Below, in pieces: positions 9,314 to 18,074 of a stretch of 64,000 bases of DNA. A model generated the notes under the pieces. It was not told the origin of the DNA. It saw only the letters and a program-made list of their open reading frames with translations, and searched no databases. Source of the stretch: Rhodoferax sp. (GTDB lineage Bacteria > Pseudomonadota > Gammaproteobacteria > Burkholderiales > Burkholderiaceae_C); contig JACKLK010000001.1 of NCBI GenBank assembly GCA_024236015.1, positions 992,001-1,056,000 on the forward strand. The letters run 5' to 3'. The translations under genes were made by a program, and so were the position numbers. Each line of letters starts with the position of its first letter. Within the stretch, counting starts at the first letter, position 1.

Positions 9314-11146
9314 TTGTTGCCTACCGACACCGGTGATCCGGCCTATTTCCACAAGGTCGTCGATTGCCAGCTGGCCTGCCCAGCCCATACCCCCGTTCCC
9401 GAATACATCCGACTGATCGCCCAGGGGCGCTACACCGACGCCTACATGGTGAACTGGGCGTCCAACGTGTTTCCCGGCATCCTGGGGCGCACCTGCGACC
9501 GCCCCTGCGAGCCGGCCTGCCGACGCACCCGGGTCGAGCAAAACGGCGGAGCACCGCCCGAGCCGGTGGCGATCTGCCGGCTCAAGCGGGTCGCCGCCGA
9601 CATGAAGCAGGACATCGGCGATCGGCTGCCCGCGGTGGCCGAACCCAATGGCAAGCGTATCGCCTGCGTGGGCGCCGGGCCGGCGTCCCTGACGGTGGCG
9701 CGCGACCTGCTGCCGCTGGGATACGCGGTGACGATCTTCGACGGCGAGGCCAAGGCCGGCGGCTTCATCCGCAGCCAGATTCCCCGCTTCCGGCTGCCGG
9801 AGACCGTGATCGACGAAGAGACCGGCATCATCCTGGACATGGGCGCCGAGTTCCGCGGCGGTGAGTCGGTCAATTCGATGCGCGCGCTGATGGCGCAGGG
9901 TTACGACGCCATCTTCGTGGGTTGCGGCGCCCCGCGCGGACGCGACCTCGACCTGCCCGGTCGCAAGGAGGTCGTGGACAACATCCATATCGGCATCGAC
10001 TGGCTGGCCTCGGTCTCGTTCGGCCACATCACCACCATCGGACGGCGGGTGATCGTGCTCGGAGGTGGCAACACCGCCATGGATTGTTGCCGCTCCGCGC
10101 GCCGCCTGGGTGGCGATGATGTCAAGGTGGTGGTGCGCAGCGGTTTCGACGAGATGAAGGCCTCGCCCTGGGAGAAGGAAGACGCGCAGCACGAGGGCAT
10201 CCCGATCATCAACTGCCATGTGCCCAAGACCTTCGAGCATGTGGACGGAAGACTCACCGGCATGACCTTCGAAGTGGTCAAGTCGATCCGTGACGCCAAC
10301 GGCCGGCGCAGCCTGATTCCCACCGGCGAACCCGACGTGCTGATCGAATGCGACGCCGTGTTGATCGCCGTCGGCCAGGAGAACGCGTTTCCGTGGATCG
10401 AAGCCGACTGCGGCATCGCCTTCGACCAATGGGGGCTGCCGATCGTCGACGCCCAGAGCTTCCAGTCCAGCGTGCCGAACGTGTTCTTCGGCGGCGATGC
10501 CGCGTTCGGGCCGAAGAACATCATCACGGCGGTCGCCCATGGCCACGAGGCCGCGGTGTCGATCGACCGCCTGCTCAACGGCGAGTCGGTGACCCAGCGC
10601 CCGCCACCGCGTACCAACCTGGTATCGCAGAAGATGGGCATCCACGAATGGAGCTTCGACAACGACGTGTCGCCGGCGCACCGGTTCAAGGTGCCCTGGG
10701 CCAAGGCGGAGCAGGCGCTGGCCAGCATCCGTGTCGAGGTCGAACTGGGCTTCGACGCGTCCACCGCGCTCAAGGAGGCCGGACGTTGCCTCAACTGCGA
10801 CGTGCAGACCGTGTTCACCAAGGAGACCTGCATCGAGTGCGACGCCTGCGTCGACATCTGCCCGATGGACTGCATCACCTTCACGACCAATGGTGACGAG
10901 GCCGACCTGCGTACGCGGTTGAAGGCGCCGGCCCTGAACCTGGCGCAGGACCTCTACGTGTCGGGCGAACTCAAGACGGGCAGGGTGATGGTCAAGGACG
11001 AGGATGTCTGCCTGCATTGTGGCCTGTGCGCCGAGCGGTGCCCGACCGGCGCCTGGGACATGCAGAAGTTCCTGCTGACGACCACGCAGGCCGGGCCCGC
11101 CTGCCGCGACCCGCGCCCCGCGACCGAAACCCTGGAGACAGCATGA
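9314..11146 (+). CDS. GltD-like NAD(P)/FAD oxidoreductase with ferredoxin domains (KorC-type subunit)
   Basis: About 610 residues. The N-terminal Cys-rich domain (VDCQLACPAHTP, then RTCDRPCEPACRR) is the 4Fe-4S region of glutamate-synthase small subunits. Two Rossmann folds follow, binding FAD (VGAGPASLTVA) and NAD(P) (VLGGGNTAMDCCRSA). The C-terminus has two 4Fe-4S motifs (CIECDACVDICP and CLHCGLCAERCP). I prefer TTG at 9314 because AGGAGA at 9301-9306 is well spaced; an ATG at 9278 has no visible ribosome site. The stop overlaps the korA ATG. It probably links the ferredoxin oxidoreductase encoded next to NAD(P)H, as in the 2-oxoglutarate:NADP oxidoreductases described from Azoarcus/Thauera. 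Confidence 0.85.
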   Translation: MLPTDTGDPAYFHKVVDCQLACPAHTPVPEYIRLIAQGRYTDAYMVNWASNVFPGILGRTCDRPCEPACRRTRVEQNGGAPPEPVAICRLKRVAADMKQDIGDRLPAVAEPNGKRIACVGAGPASLTVARDLLPLGYAVTIFDGEAKAGGFIRSQIPRFRLPETVIDEETGIILDMGAEFRGGESVNSMRALMAQGYDAIFVGCGAPRGRDLDLPGRKEVVDNIHIGIDWLASVSFGHITTIGRRVIVLGGGNTAMDCCRSARRLGGDDVKVVVRSGFDEMKASPWEKEDAQHEGIPIINCHVPKTFEHVDGRLTGMTFEVVKSIRDANGRRSLIPTGEPDVLIECDAVLIAVGQENAFPWIEADCGIAFDQWGLPIVDAQSFQSSVPNVFFGGDAAFGPKNIITAVAHGHEAAVSIDRLLNGESVTQRPPPRTNLVSQKMGIHEWSFDNDVSPAHRFKVPWAKAEQALASIRVEVELGFDASTALKEAGRCLNCDVQTVFTKETCIECDACVDICPMDCITFTTNGDEADLRTRLKAPALNLAQDLYVSGELKTGRVMVKDEDVCLHCGLCAERCPTGAWDMQKFLLTTTQAGPACRDPRPATETLETA

Positions 11147-13026
11147 GCAGCACCACACCCCCCCGGATCGAAGGCGTCAATGACTTCGTCATCAAGTTCG
11201 CCAATGTCAACGGTTCGGGATCCGCATCGGCCAACGAATTGTTCGCCAAGGCAATCCTGCGCATGGGGGTGCCGGTGAGCCCGCGCAACATCTTCCCCAG
11301 CAATATCCAGGGCCTGCCCACCTGGTACGAGGCCCGGGTGTCCGAGCAGGGCTACCAGGGCCGGCGCGGCGGCATCGACATGATGGTGGCGATGAACCCG
11401 CAGACCTGGGACACCGACGTGGCCGAGATCGCGCCGGGCGGCTACCTGTTCTACGACAGCACCCGTCCGATGCCCGAGTCGAAGCTGCGGCCGGACATCC
11501 AGGTGCTGGGCATGCCGCTGACCGAGATCTGCAACGCGGTGTATTCCGACCCGCGCCAGCGCCAGTTGTTCAAGAACATCGTCTATGTGGGCGCCTTGTC
11601 GGTGCTGCTGCAGATCGAACCGGAGGTGATCGAGCAGCTGTTCGCCGAGCAATACAAGGGCAAGGAAAAGCTGCTGGCACCCAATGTGCAGGCCTTGCAC
11701 CTGGGGCGCGACTTCGCGCGCGAGCACCTGCCGGCACCGCTGGGCATCCAGGTGCAGCGGCGCGACAAGGTCGGCGAGCGCATCTTCGTCGACGGCAACA
11801 GTGCGGTCGCACTGGGTTGCCTCTACGGCGGCGCCACGGTCGCGGCCTGGTACCCGATCACGCCGTCGTCCTCGGTGGCCGAGGCCTTCCTGCGGTATTG
11901 CGCCAAGTTCCGCGTCGATCCGCAGACCGGACGCAACAACTACGCGGTCGTGCAGGCCGAGGACGAGATCGCGTCGATCGGCATGGTGGTGGGGGCAGGG
12001 TGGAACGGGGCGCGGGCATTCACCGCGACCTCCGGCCCGGGGGTCTCGCTGATGACCGAGTTCATCGGCCTGGCGTATTTCGCCGAGATCCCGGTGACCA
12101 TCATCAACGTGCAACGGGGCGGCCCGTCCACCGGCATGCCGACGCGGACCCAGCAGGCCGACATCATTGCCTGCGCGTATGCGTCGCACGGCGACACCAA
12201 GCACGTATTGCTGTTCCCGCAGGACCCGCATGAATGTTTCGTGCATGGCGCGGCGGCGCTGGACCTGGCGGACCGGCTCCAGACGCCGGTGTTCGTGATG
12301 ACCGACCTCGACATCGGCATGAACCAGCGCCTGTGCGACCCGCTGGTGTGGGAGGCCGATCGCGAGTACGACCGCGGCAAGGTCATGACGACCGAGGAAC
12401 TCGAAGCCGGCAAGGACTTCGGTCGCTACAAGGATGTCGATGGCGACGGCATCGGCTGGCGTACCCTGCCCGGAACCCATCCGACCAAGGGCAGTTATTT
12501 CACCCGCGGCACGACGCGCGATCCCTACGCCCGGTATTCGGAACGCGGGCCGGACTATGTCTACAACGTCGAACGACTGCTGACCAAGTTCCGGACGGCC
12601 GCCGGCCTGGTGCCGCCACCCGTCCTGCGCGCGGCGCCGCGCAAGACCAAACTCGGCGTGATCTATTTCGGCTCCACCAGCCCGGCCATGCACGAGGCGC
12701 TGGACGTGCTGCTCGAGCGCGGCATCCTGGTCGATGGCCTGCGCCTGTGCGCGTTCCCGTTTGCGGACGAGGTCGCCGCGTTCATCGCCGCCCACAAGAC
12801 GGTCTATGTCGTGGAGCAGAACCGCGACGCGCAGATGCGCCAGCTGCTGGTCAACGAACTCGAGGTCGATCCGGCCCGCCTGGTGCCGGTACTGCATTTC
12901 GACGGGACACCCATCACCGCGCGCTTCATCACCCGCAGGATCACCGAACACGTCGAACTGAACCCGCCGGCGGCGCCCAAGGGTGTCACGCGCAGTCGCA
13001 GGAAGGACACGGAGGCCGCCGCATGA
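11143..13026 (+). CDS. korA: 2-oxoacid:ferredoxin oxidoreductase, fused gamma-alpha subunit
   Basis: A 627-residue protein. The N-terminal gamma domain (about 1-190, GSGSASANELFAKAILRMGV) is joined to the alpha/pyrimidine-binding domain with the signature WYPITPSSS. This fused layout is typical of 2-oxoglutarate:ferredoxin oxidoreductases (KorA), which catalyse 2-oxoglutarate + CoA + oxidised ferredoxin to succinyl-CoA + CO2 + reduced ferredoxin, in principle reversibly. Starts and stops overlap its neighbours by ATGA on both sides, so the three subunits are co-translated. Substrate assignment to 2-oxoglutarate is by family and by the succinyl-CoA-producing operon next door. 2-oxoisovalerate or pyruvate cannot be excluded. 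Confidence 0.88.
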   Translation: MSSTTPPRIEGVNDFVIKFANVNGSGSASANELFAKAILRMGVPVSPRNIFPSNIQGLPTWYEARVSEQGYQGRRGGIDMMVAMNPQTWDTDVAEIAPGGYLFYDSTRPMPESKLRPDIQVLGMPLTEICNAVYSDPRQRQLFKNIVYVGALSVLLQIEPEVIEQLFAEQYKGKEKLLAPNVQALHLGRDFAREHLPAPLGIQVQRRDKVGERIFVDGNSAVALGCLYGGATVAAWYPITPSSSVAEAFLRYCAKFRVDPQTGRNNYAVVQAEDEIASIGMVVGAGWNGARAFTATSGPGVSLMTEFIGLAYFAEIPVTIINVQRGGPSTGMPTRTQQADIIACAYASHGDTKHVLLFPQDPHECFVHGAAALDLADRLQTPVFVMTDLDIGMNQRLCDPLVWEADREYDRGKVMTTEELEAGKDFGRYKDVDGDGIGWRTLPGTHPTKGSYFTRGTTRDPYARYSERGPDYVYNVERLLTKFRTAAGLVPPPVLRAAPRKTKLGVIYFGSTSPAMHEALDVLLERGILVDGLRLCAFPFADEVAAFIAAHKTVYVVEQNRDAQMRQLLVNELEVDPARLVPVLHFDGTPITARFITRRITEHVELNPPAAPKGVTRSRRKDTEAAA

Positions 13027-14078
13027 CCTACATTCTCAAGCCCCGTCTGCACCACCCGTCGCTGACGCCGAACAAGGTCGGCTACACCCGGCGCGACTAC
13101 GAAGGCAAGGTGTCCACGTTGTGCGCCGGTTGTGGCCACGACTCGATCTCTGCGGCCATCGTGCAGGCCTGCTGGGAGCTCGACATCGAGCCGCACCGTG
13201 TCGCCAAGCTCTCGGGCATCGGCTGCAGTTCCAAGACGCCCGACTATTTCCTGGGCGCCTCGCACGGGTTCAACACCGTGCACGGGCGCATGCCGTCGGT
13301 ACTCACCGGTGCCAACCTGGCCAACCGCGACCTGTTGTACCTGGGCGTGTCGGGTGACGGCGATTCCGCGTCGATCGGCCTGGGCCAGTTCGCGCACAGC
13401 ATGCGCCGGGGCGTGCGCATGGTCTACATCGTCGAGAACAACGGTGTCTACGGCCTGACCAAGGGACAGTTTTCGGCCACGGCCGACCAGGGCTCGCGCA
13501 GCAAGAAGGGTATCGTCAACAGCGACAGCCCGGTCGACCTGGTGGCGATGGCACTGCAGCTGGGCGCCACCTATGTGGCGCGCAGCTTCTCCGGCGACAA
13601 GCAGCAACTGGTGCCGATCATCAAGGGTGCGATCGGCCATGGCGGCGCGGCCTTCATCGACGTCGTCAGCCCCTGCGTGGCCTTCAACAACCATGCCGGC
13701 AGCACCAAGAGCTACGACTACGTGCGGGCCCACAACCAGGCCGTGAACCGGGTGGACTTCATCGATCTGGCGCAGCCCGTCGAGACGGACATCGCACCCG
13801 ATACCGTGATCGAACTCGCGCAGCCCGACGGCAGCACCTTGCGGCTGCGCAAGTTACATGCGGGTTACGACCCGACCGATCGCCTGTCGGCGATGAACCA
13901 TGTGCAGACCCACCAGGCCAGGGGCGAGGTGGTCACCGGCCTGCTCTACATCGACCGGGAGGCCAGCGACCTGCATGCCGCCTTGCACACCAGTGCAGCG
14001 CCGCTCAACAGCCTGGGCGCGGACCGCCTGTGCCCGGGTGCCGACGCACTGGCCCGATTGAACAGGTCGCTGCGTTAG
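13023..14078 (+). CDS. korB: 2-oxoacid:ferredoxin oxidoreductase, beta subunit
   Basis: A 351-residue thiamine-diphosphate subunit. It shows the Fe-S cysteines CAGCGHD near residue 35, GIGCSSK, the ThDP/Mg motif GDGDSASIG, and the family continuation VENNGVYGLTKGQ. It pairs with the upstream alpha-gamma chain to form the catalytic dimer. There is a 4-base ATGA overlap with korA. It is the last gene of the plus-strand run and meets rsxB tail to tail. Confidence 0.9.
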   Translation: MTYILKPRLHHPSLTPNKVGYTRRDYEGKVSTLCAGCGHDSISAAIVQACWELDIEPHRVAKLSGIGCSSKTPDYFLGASHGFNTVHGRMPSVLTGANLANRDLLYLGVSGDGDSASIGLGQFAHSMRRGVRMVYIVENNGVYGLTKGQFSATADQGSRSKKGIVNSDSPVDLVAMALQLGATYVARSFSGDKQQLVPIIKGAIGHGGAAFIDVVSPCVAFNNHAGSTKSYDYVRAHNQAVNRVDFIDLAQPVETDIAPDTVIELAQPDGSTLRLRKLHAGYDPTDRLSAMNHVQTHQARGEVVTGLLYIDREASDLHAALHTSAAPLNSLGADRLCPGADALARLNRSLR

Positions 14079-14103
14079 CGGAGCCGGTCGCGGCGGGTGG
14101 CGG

Positions 14104-14122
14104 CCCAGCCGGCCGGGCTGGG
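14104..14122. terminator. Hairpin between convergent korB and rsxB
   Basis: Seven-base arms CCCAGCC/GGCTGGG around a 5-base loop lie between two converging genes. There is no clear T-run, so intrinsic termination is uncertain, though the position fits a shared 3' end. Confidence 0.3.
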
Positions 14123-14146
14123 CAGGGAACGGGGCCGAATCGCCCG

Positions 14147-14788
14147 TCAGCGCTGGCGCAATGCACGAGCGCGGGCCTGCGCCTGCGCGATGGCCTCGCG
14201 CTTGCGATCGAGCGGTGCCGCCCCCCGCTCCGGGATCGGGCCCGGTCCGGCGGTCGGCTGCGCATGCGCAGGCGGTTCTTTGCCAGACGGCGGCTCGCGC
14301 TCCCGCCGGACTCGGGCTTCGTAACGGGCACGGGCCTGGGCGGCCAGGGCATCGGACCATGCATCCCAACCTGTGGCCTCGCCGCTGGCGTTCTCGAGCA
14401 CGATGCAGTCCACCGGGCACACCGGAATGCACAACTCGCAACCGGTGCAATACGGCTCGATCACGGTGTGCATGCGCTTGTTGCTGCCGACAATGGCATC
14501 GGTGGGACACGCCTTGATGCACAGCGTGCAGCCGATGCACCAGTCCTCGTCGATGTACGCCACGGCGCGGGCACTTTCATGGCCGTTGTCCGGGTTCAGT
14601 GGCGCCACAGGCTGGCCGGTGATCGCGGACAGTCGCGCAATGCCCTGTGCGCCACCGGGAGGGCACTGGTTGATCGGCACCTGATCGAGCGCGATGGCGC
14701 TGGCGTAACGCGCGCAATCCGGATAACCGCAGCGCGTGCATTGCGTCTGGGGCAAGGCCGCCAGGATCCGCTCGGCCATGCTTGCCAT
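14147..14788 (-). CDS. rsxB: RsxB/RnfB-type polyferredoxin, stand-alone
   Basis: A 213-residue iron-sulfur protein. An N-terminal Fe-S domain (QCTRCGYPDCARYA) is followed by two 4Fe-4S motifs (CIGCTLCIKACP and CTGCELCIPVCP) and a charged Arg/Ala/Pro-rich tail. RnfB normally carries electrons within the membrane Rnf/Rsx complex. No rnfA, C, D, G or E gene is nearby and the usual N-terminal membrane anchor is missing, so it probably serves as a soluble electron carrier. Such solitary genes recur in Burkholderiales. It starts nine bases after phaZ ends, so the two are probably co-transcribed. ATG at 14779 is an alternative start. Confidence 0.85.
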   Translation of the reverse strand: MASMAERILAALPQTQCTRCGYPDCARYASAIALDQVPINQCPPGGAQGIARLSAITGQPVAPLNPDNGHESARAVAYIDEDWCIGCTLCIKACPTDAIVGSNKRMHTVIEPYCTGCELCIPVCPVDCIVLENASGEATGWDAWSDALAAQARARYEARVRREREPPSGKEPPAHAQPTAGPGPIPERGAAPLDRKREAIAQAQARARALRQR

Positions 14789-14797
14789 ATTGCCGCG

Positions 14798-16231
14798 TTA
14801 TTTCGTGCCCGGTTTCGCCTTGCGTTGGGCCGCGGGCTTGCTGGCCGAAGCAGGCGCAGCCGCACGGGCCGCACGCGCAGGGCGGGCACGGCCGGAACCG
14901 GAACCCGTCGCGGCGGCAGGCGTTGCGACCGCGGTTGCGGCAGGCTTGGATTCTGCCGACGACTGCGCAGCCTGGTGTTCCAGGATGAAGGCCTTGACCT
15001 CCGGATAGACCTTCTCGCGCCAACGGCGGCCGGAGAAGATTCCGTAATGCCCTGCGCCCTTGACCTCCAGGTGCTTCTGGTGCGTCTTGGGCACGCCGCT
15101 GCAGATCTCGTGCACGGCCTCGGTCTGGCCCGAGCCGGAGATGTCGTCCAGTTCGCCTTCGATCGAGAACAGTCCGGTGTTGCGGATGTCCTGCGGTCGT
15201 ACCCGTTCGAGCTTGCCTTGCGGCGACTTCACGTCCCAGGTTCCCTTTGGCAGGCTGAACTCCTGGAACACGACCTTGATCGTTTCGAGGTAGTAGTCCG
15301 CATCCATGTCCAGCACCGCGTTGTATTCGTCGTAGAACTTGCGGTGTGCCTCGGTGCCGGCGTCGTCGCCCTTGATCAGATCCTGGAAATAATCGTAGTG
15401 GCTGCGGGCATGGTTGTCCGGGTTCATCGCGAGGAACCCTGAGTGTTGCAGGAAGCCGGGATACACGCGCCGTCCCGCACCCGGGAAGTTGCTGGGCACG
15501 CGATAGATGACGTTGCTCTCGAACCAGCTGTGGCTCTTGTTCATCGCCAGGTCGTTGACCGAGGTCGGCGACTTGCGGGCATCGATCGGACCGCCCATCA
15601 TCGTCATGCTCAGCGGCGTCTTCTCGCCGCGCGTCGCCATCAGCGACACCGCAGCCAGCACCGGCACGGTCGGCTGGCAGACGCTCATCACATGGCAGTT
15701 GCCGTAGATGCCCTGCACGTGGCGGATGAAGTCCTGCACGTAGTTGACATAGTCATCCAGGTGAAATTCACCCTCGGACAGCGGCACGTTGCGCGCGTTC
15801 TTCCAGTCGGTGATGTAGACCTTGTGGTCTCGCAGCATGGTCCGGACGGTGTCGCGCAACAAGGTCGAATGATGGCCCGACAAGGGCGCGACGATCAGCA
15901 CCGCCGGCTGCCCCTTGAGCGAGTCCAGCGTGGTCAGGTCGTCGCTGAATCGCTTGAAACGGCGCAACTCGCAGAAGGGGCGGGCGACCTCGACGCGTTC
16001 GTCGATGGCTACCGCCACCCCATTGACGTCGACGGTGCGGATACCGAACTCCGGCTTCTCGTAGTCGCGCAACAGGCGGTGCATCAGATCGAAGCCGGCC
16101 GACATCCGCTGGGAAAAGGGCGCCTGCCCGAACGTGGACAGCGGGTTCGAATACACCTTGGACGCGACTTTTGCCAGATCGGAGAACGGTTCCATCATGG
16201 CGCGTTGCGCTTCGTACATTTGATACAGCAT
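14798..16231 (-). CDS. phaZ: Intracellular poly(3-hydroxybutyrate) depolymerase with basic C-terminal tail
   Basis: A 477-residue protein strongly resembling Ralstonia PhaZa1. Landmarks are the start MLYQMYEAQRAMMEP, LIVAPLSGHHSTLLRDTVRT, the nucleophile box SVCQPT with Cys185, GGPIDARKSPT, and RRVYPGFLQHSGF. It hydrolyses amorphous storage granules in the cytoplasm. The ATG at 16231 matches the family N-terminus; longer in-frame extensions lack homology. The last roughly 55 residues, rich in Ala, Pro, Lys and Arg, are extra relative to the family core and resemble the nucleoid-binding tails of granule proteins. A near-perfect inverted repeat sits just upstream. Confidence 0.92.
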   Translation of the reverse strand: MLYQMYEAQRAMMEPFSDLAKVASKVYSNPLSTFGQAPFSQRMSAGFDLMHRLLRDYEKPEFGIRTVDVNGVAVAIDERVEVARPFCELRRFKRFSDDLTTLDSLKGQPAVLIVAPLSGHHSTLLRDTVRTMLRDHKVYITDWKNARNVPLSEGEFHLDDYVNYVQDFIRHVQGIYGNCHVMSVCQPTVPVLAAVSLMATRGEKTPLSMTMMGGPIDARKSPTSVNDLAMNKSHSWFESNVIYRVPSNFPGAGRRVYPGFLQHSGFLAMNPDNHARSHYDYFQDLIKGDDAGTEAHRKFYDEYNAVLDMDADYYLETIKVVFQEFSLPKGTWDVKSPQGKLERVRPQDIRNTGLFSIEGELDDISGSGQTEAVHEICSGVPKTHQKHLEVKGAGHYGIFSGRRWREKVYPEVKAFILEHQAAQSSAESKPAATAVATPAAATGSGSGRARPARAARAAAPASASKPAAQRKAKPGTK

Positions 16232-16249
16232 TGTCTCTGGGCCCTTTTC

Positions 16250-16274
16250 TGGTATGTTGCAGTGCAATATACCA
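16250..16274. promoter_or_regulatory. 25-bp near-perfect inverted repeat upstream of phaZ
   Basis: Two 12-base arms flank a central G at 16262 with one mismatch; the core is TTGCAGTGCAA at 16257-16267. It starts 19 bases before the phaZ ATG, in the spacer shared with the divergent cyclase gene. Such dyads bind regulators; a PHB-responsive repressor of PhaR type is one candidate, which I infer only from location and the TGCA core. A hairpin masking the phaZ leader is an alternative. Confidence 0.5.
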
Positions 16275-16386
16275 GCACTGGGCACCGGTTTGTGGAGTCA
16301 CCGCCCAAAAGCGTGCACGCTGCAAAGCGGGACAGGCAAGGCGATGATCTAAACTCGCCACTCGTGGACTACGCCAATTCCAGCGC

Positions 16387-17301
16387 ATGAGTGTTCAGAC
16401 AACCGTTGTGTTTGCAGACCTGACGGGCAGCACCGGGGTCTACGAGACCATTGGGAGTGCGCGCGGGTCACGGGTGGTCACGCAACTCACGCAATGGATC
16501 TCCGGCATCTGTGTGGCCCACCAGGGTCGGGTCATCAAGACCCTGGGCGACGGTGTGCTGGCAGTCTTCCCCCATGCGCCCGATGCGATCGACGCCGTGG
16601 TCGAAATGCAGCGCGATCACCAGAAACGTCTTGCGCAGTCGAATGCCGGTACCCGCCTGCCGATCCGCATCGGTGTGGCGCGCGGCGAGGTGGAGTTCAT
16701 CGACGAGGACTGTTATGGTGATGCGGTCAATGTCGCCTCGCGGCTCAGCGACCTCTCCGGCCCGCACCAGATCTGGGTCAACCAGCAATCCTTGGAAGAC
16801 TCGATCGAGGCCGATGGGGTGCGGTTTCGTCCGCTGGGACCGATCACCATCCGGGGCAGGGCGGAAGCCTGCCAGGCGTTCCAGGTGGAATGGCATGAAA
16901 ACCTCAGCAGCGACCTGATGACCATGCAAGCCAGCATCGACTCCCAGCAGGACCAGTTGGACAAGGTCGTGCTCGGCGGGGAGATCGAACTGACCTGGCT
17001 GGACCAGCACAAGAAGTTCCGCTCGTCGCAGTTGCCCATCCACATCGGCCGCATCTCCCAGGCCGAATTCACCGTCAACGATCCCCGGGTATCCCGGGCC
17101 CATGCCCGCATCGACTGGCGCAACGGCAGCATCCTGCTGGTCGACGTCAGCACCTACGGCAGCTGGGTGCGGTTCTTCGGCGGCGGATCGGACCTGTTGC
17201 TGCGGCGCGAGGAGTGCGTGCTGCACGGTACCGGAGAGATAGCACTGGGCGCCTCGTTTGCCGACCTGACCGTGCCCACGGTCAAGTTCTCGATTTCCTG
17301 A
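16387..17301 (+). CDS. Class III adenylate cyclase fused to an FHA domain
   Basis: 304 residues. The catalytic domain (1-170) keeps both metal Asp residues (Asp11 in FADLTGST, Asp55 in KTLGDG), Lys51 and Asp112 as adenine-selecting positions, and the transition-state pair Asn115/Arg119 in DAVNVASR. It should therefore be an active ATP cyclase after dimerisation. Residues 215-300 form a forkhead-associated domain (HIGR, then NDPRVSRAHARI), which binds phosphothreonine peptides. No membrane segment is visible. It is divergent from phaZ. A role coupling Ser/Thr phosphorylation to cAMP is inferred; no kinase gene is adjacent. Confidence 0.88.
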   Translation: MSVQTTVVFADLTGSTGVYETIGSARGSRVVTQLTQWISGICVAHQGRVIKTLGDGVLAVFPHAPDAIDAVVEMQRDHQKRLAQSNAGTRLPIRIGVARGEVEFIDEDCYGDAVNVASRLSDLSGPHQIWVNQQSLEDSIEADGVRFRPLGPITIRGRAEACQAFQVEWHENLSSDLMTMQASIDSQQDQLDKVVLGGEIELTWLDQHKKFRSSQLPIHIGRISQAEFTVNDPRVSRAHARIDWRNGSILLVDVSTYGSWVRFFGGGSDLLLRREECVLHGTGEIALGASFADLTVPTVKFSIS

Positions 17302-17376
17302 TACCGGTTGCCTTGCGCTGGCTACATCGATACGGTAGTTAACATAATATACATCGTATCAATCATAGATCAGCAG

Positions 17377-18024
17377 TCACCAAGTGCCCTTGGGTTGCCT
17401 GGCACGGACAAATGCCGCGATGATCTCCGCCGAATCGGCGCGGTTGGCACGATGCGCGAAATCGATTGCGCTCAGGTCCTGCTGGTTCTTCAACAGCGGA
17501 TCAGCCCCGCTTTCCAGCAGCAACTTGACCGCCGACGGGGTTCCGTAATACGCCGCCATCATCAAGGGCGTCGTGCCATTGGGCGAAGCGGCGTCGATGT
17601 AGGCGTTGCGCTCGAGCAGGTAGCGCATGACCGCGACATGGCCACGCGTGGCCGCGTAATGCAGCGGCGCCCAGCCCGGCTTGTTCACGTCCGCACCACG
17701 TTCGACCAGTTGTTGCGCCATTTCCAACTGTCCCGCCAGGCAGGCCAGCATCAGCGGACTTTCGTCGACCTTGTTGCGCGGCTCCACATCGAGCTTGTCC
17801 CATTGCAGCAGGGCCGCCACGGCTTTCCCGGCATTGTCGCGGGCCGCCAGATGCAGGGCATGTTCACCCTTGGGATCTCGCACGTTGGCGTCGAAGCCCT
17901 GGCGGATCAAGGTGCGAATGGCATTGCCGTCGTCGTTACGCACCGCCACGAAGAAATCTTCGTAGGAGCCCGCTCTGACCAGAGAACATCCAATTAAAAC
18001 AACAAGATATACAGCATACTTCAT
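17377..18024 (-). CDS. Exported ankyrin-repeat protein, possible lipoprotein
   Basis: 215 residues. The N-terminus MKYAVYLVVLIGCSLVRA is an export signal; LIGC fits a lipobox with Cys13, while cleavage after VRA by signal peptidase I is also possible. Four to five ankyrin repeats follow (motifs such as GEHALHLAARDN, PLMLACLAGQLEMAQQLVERGADVN, PLHYAATRGHVAVMRYLLERNA), a protein-binding scaffold. The ATG at 18024 places the signal peptide at the true N-terminus. The DNA around the gene is unusually AT-rich (about 17330-17372 and 17985-18072), unlike the neighbours. The binding partner is unknown. Confidence 0.82.
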   Translation of the reverse strand: MKYAVYLVVLIGCSLVRAGSYEDFFVAVRNDDGNAIRTLIRQGFDANVRDPKGEHALHLAARDNAGKAVAALLQWDKLDVEPRNKVDESPLMLACLAGQLEMAQQLVERGADVNKPGWAPLHYAATRGHVAVMRYLLERNAYIDAASPNGTTPLMMAAYYGTPSAVKLLLESGADPLLKNQQDLSAIDFAHRANRADSAEIIAAFVRARQPKGTW

Positions 18025-18074
18025 GTCGATTCCATAGAATTTGGATGAGGTATTTCGATCAAATTCAATACGGT

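Noticed and set aside
14147..14788. Full Rnf complex
   Set aside because: Only the B-type subunit is present in the window.
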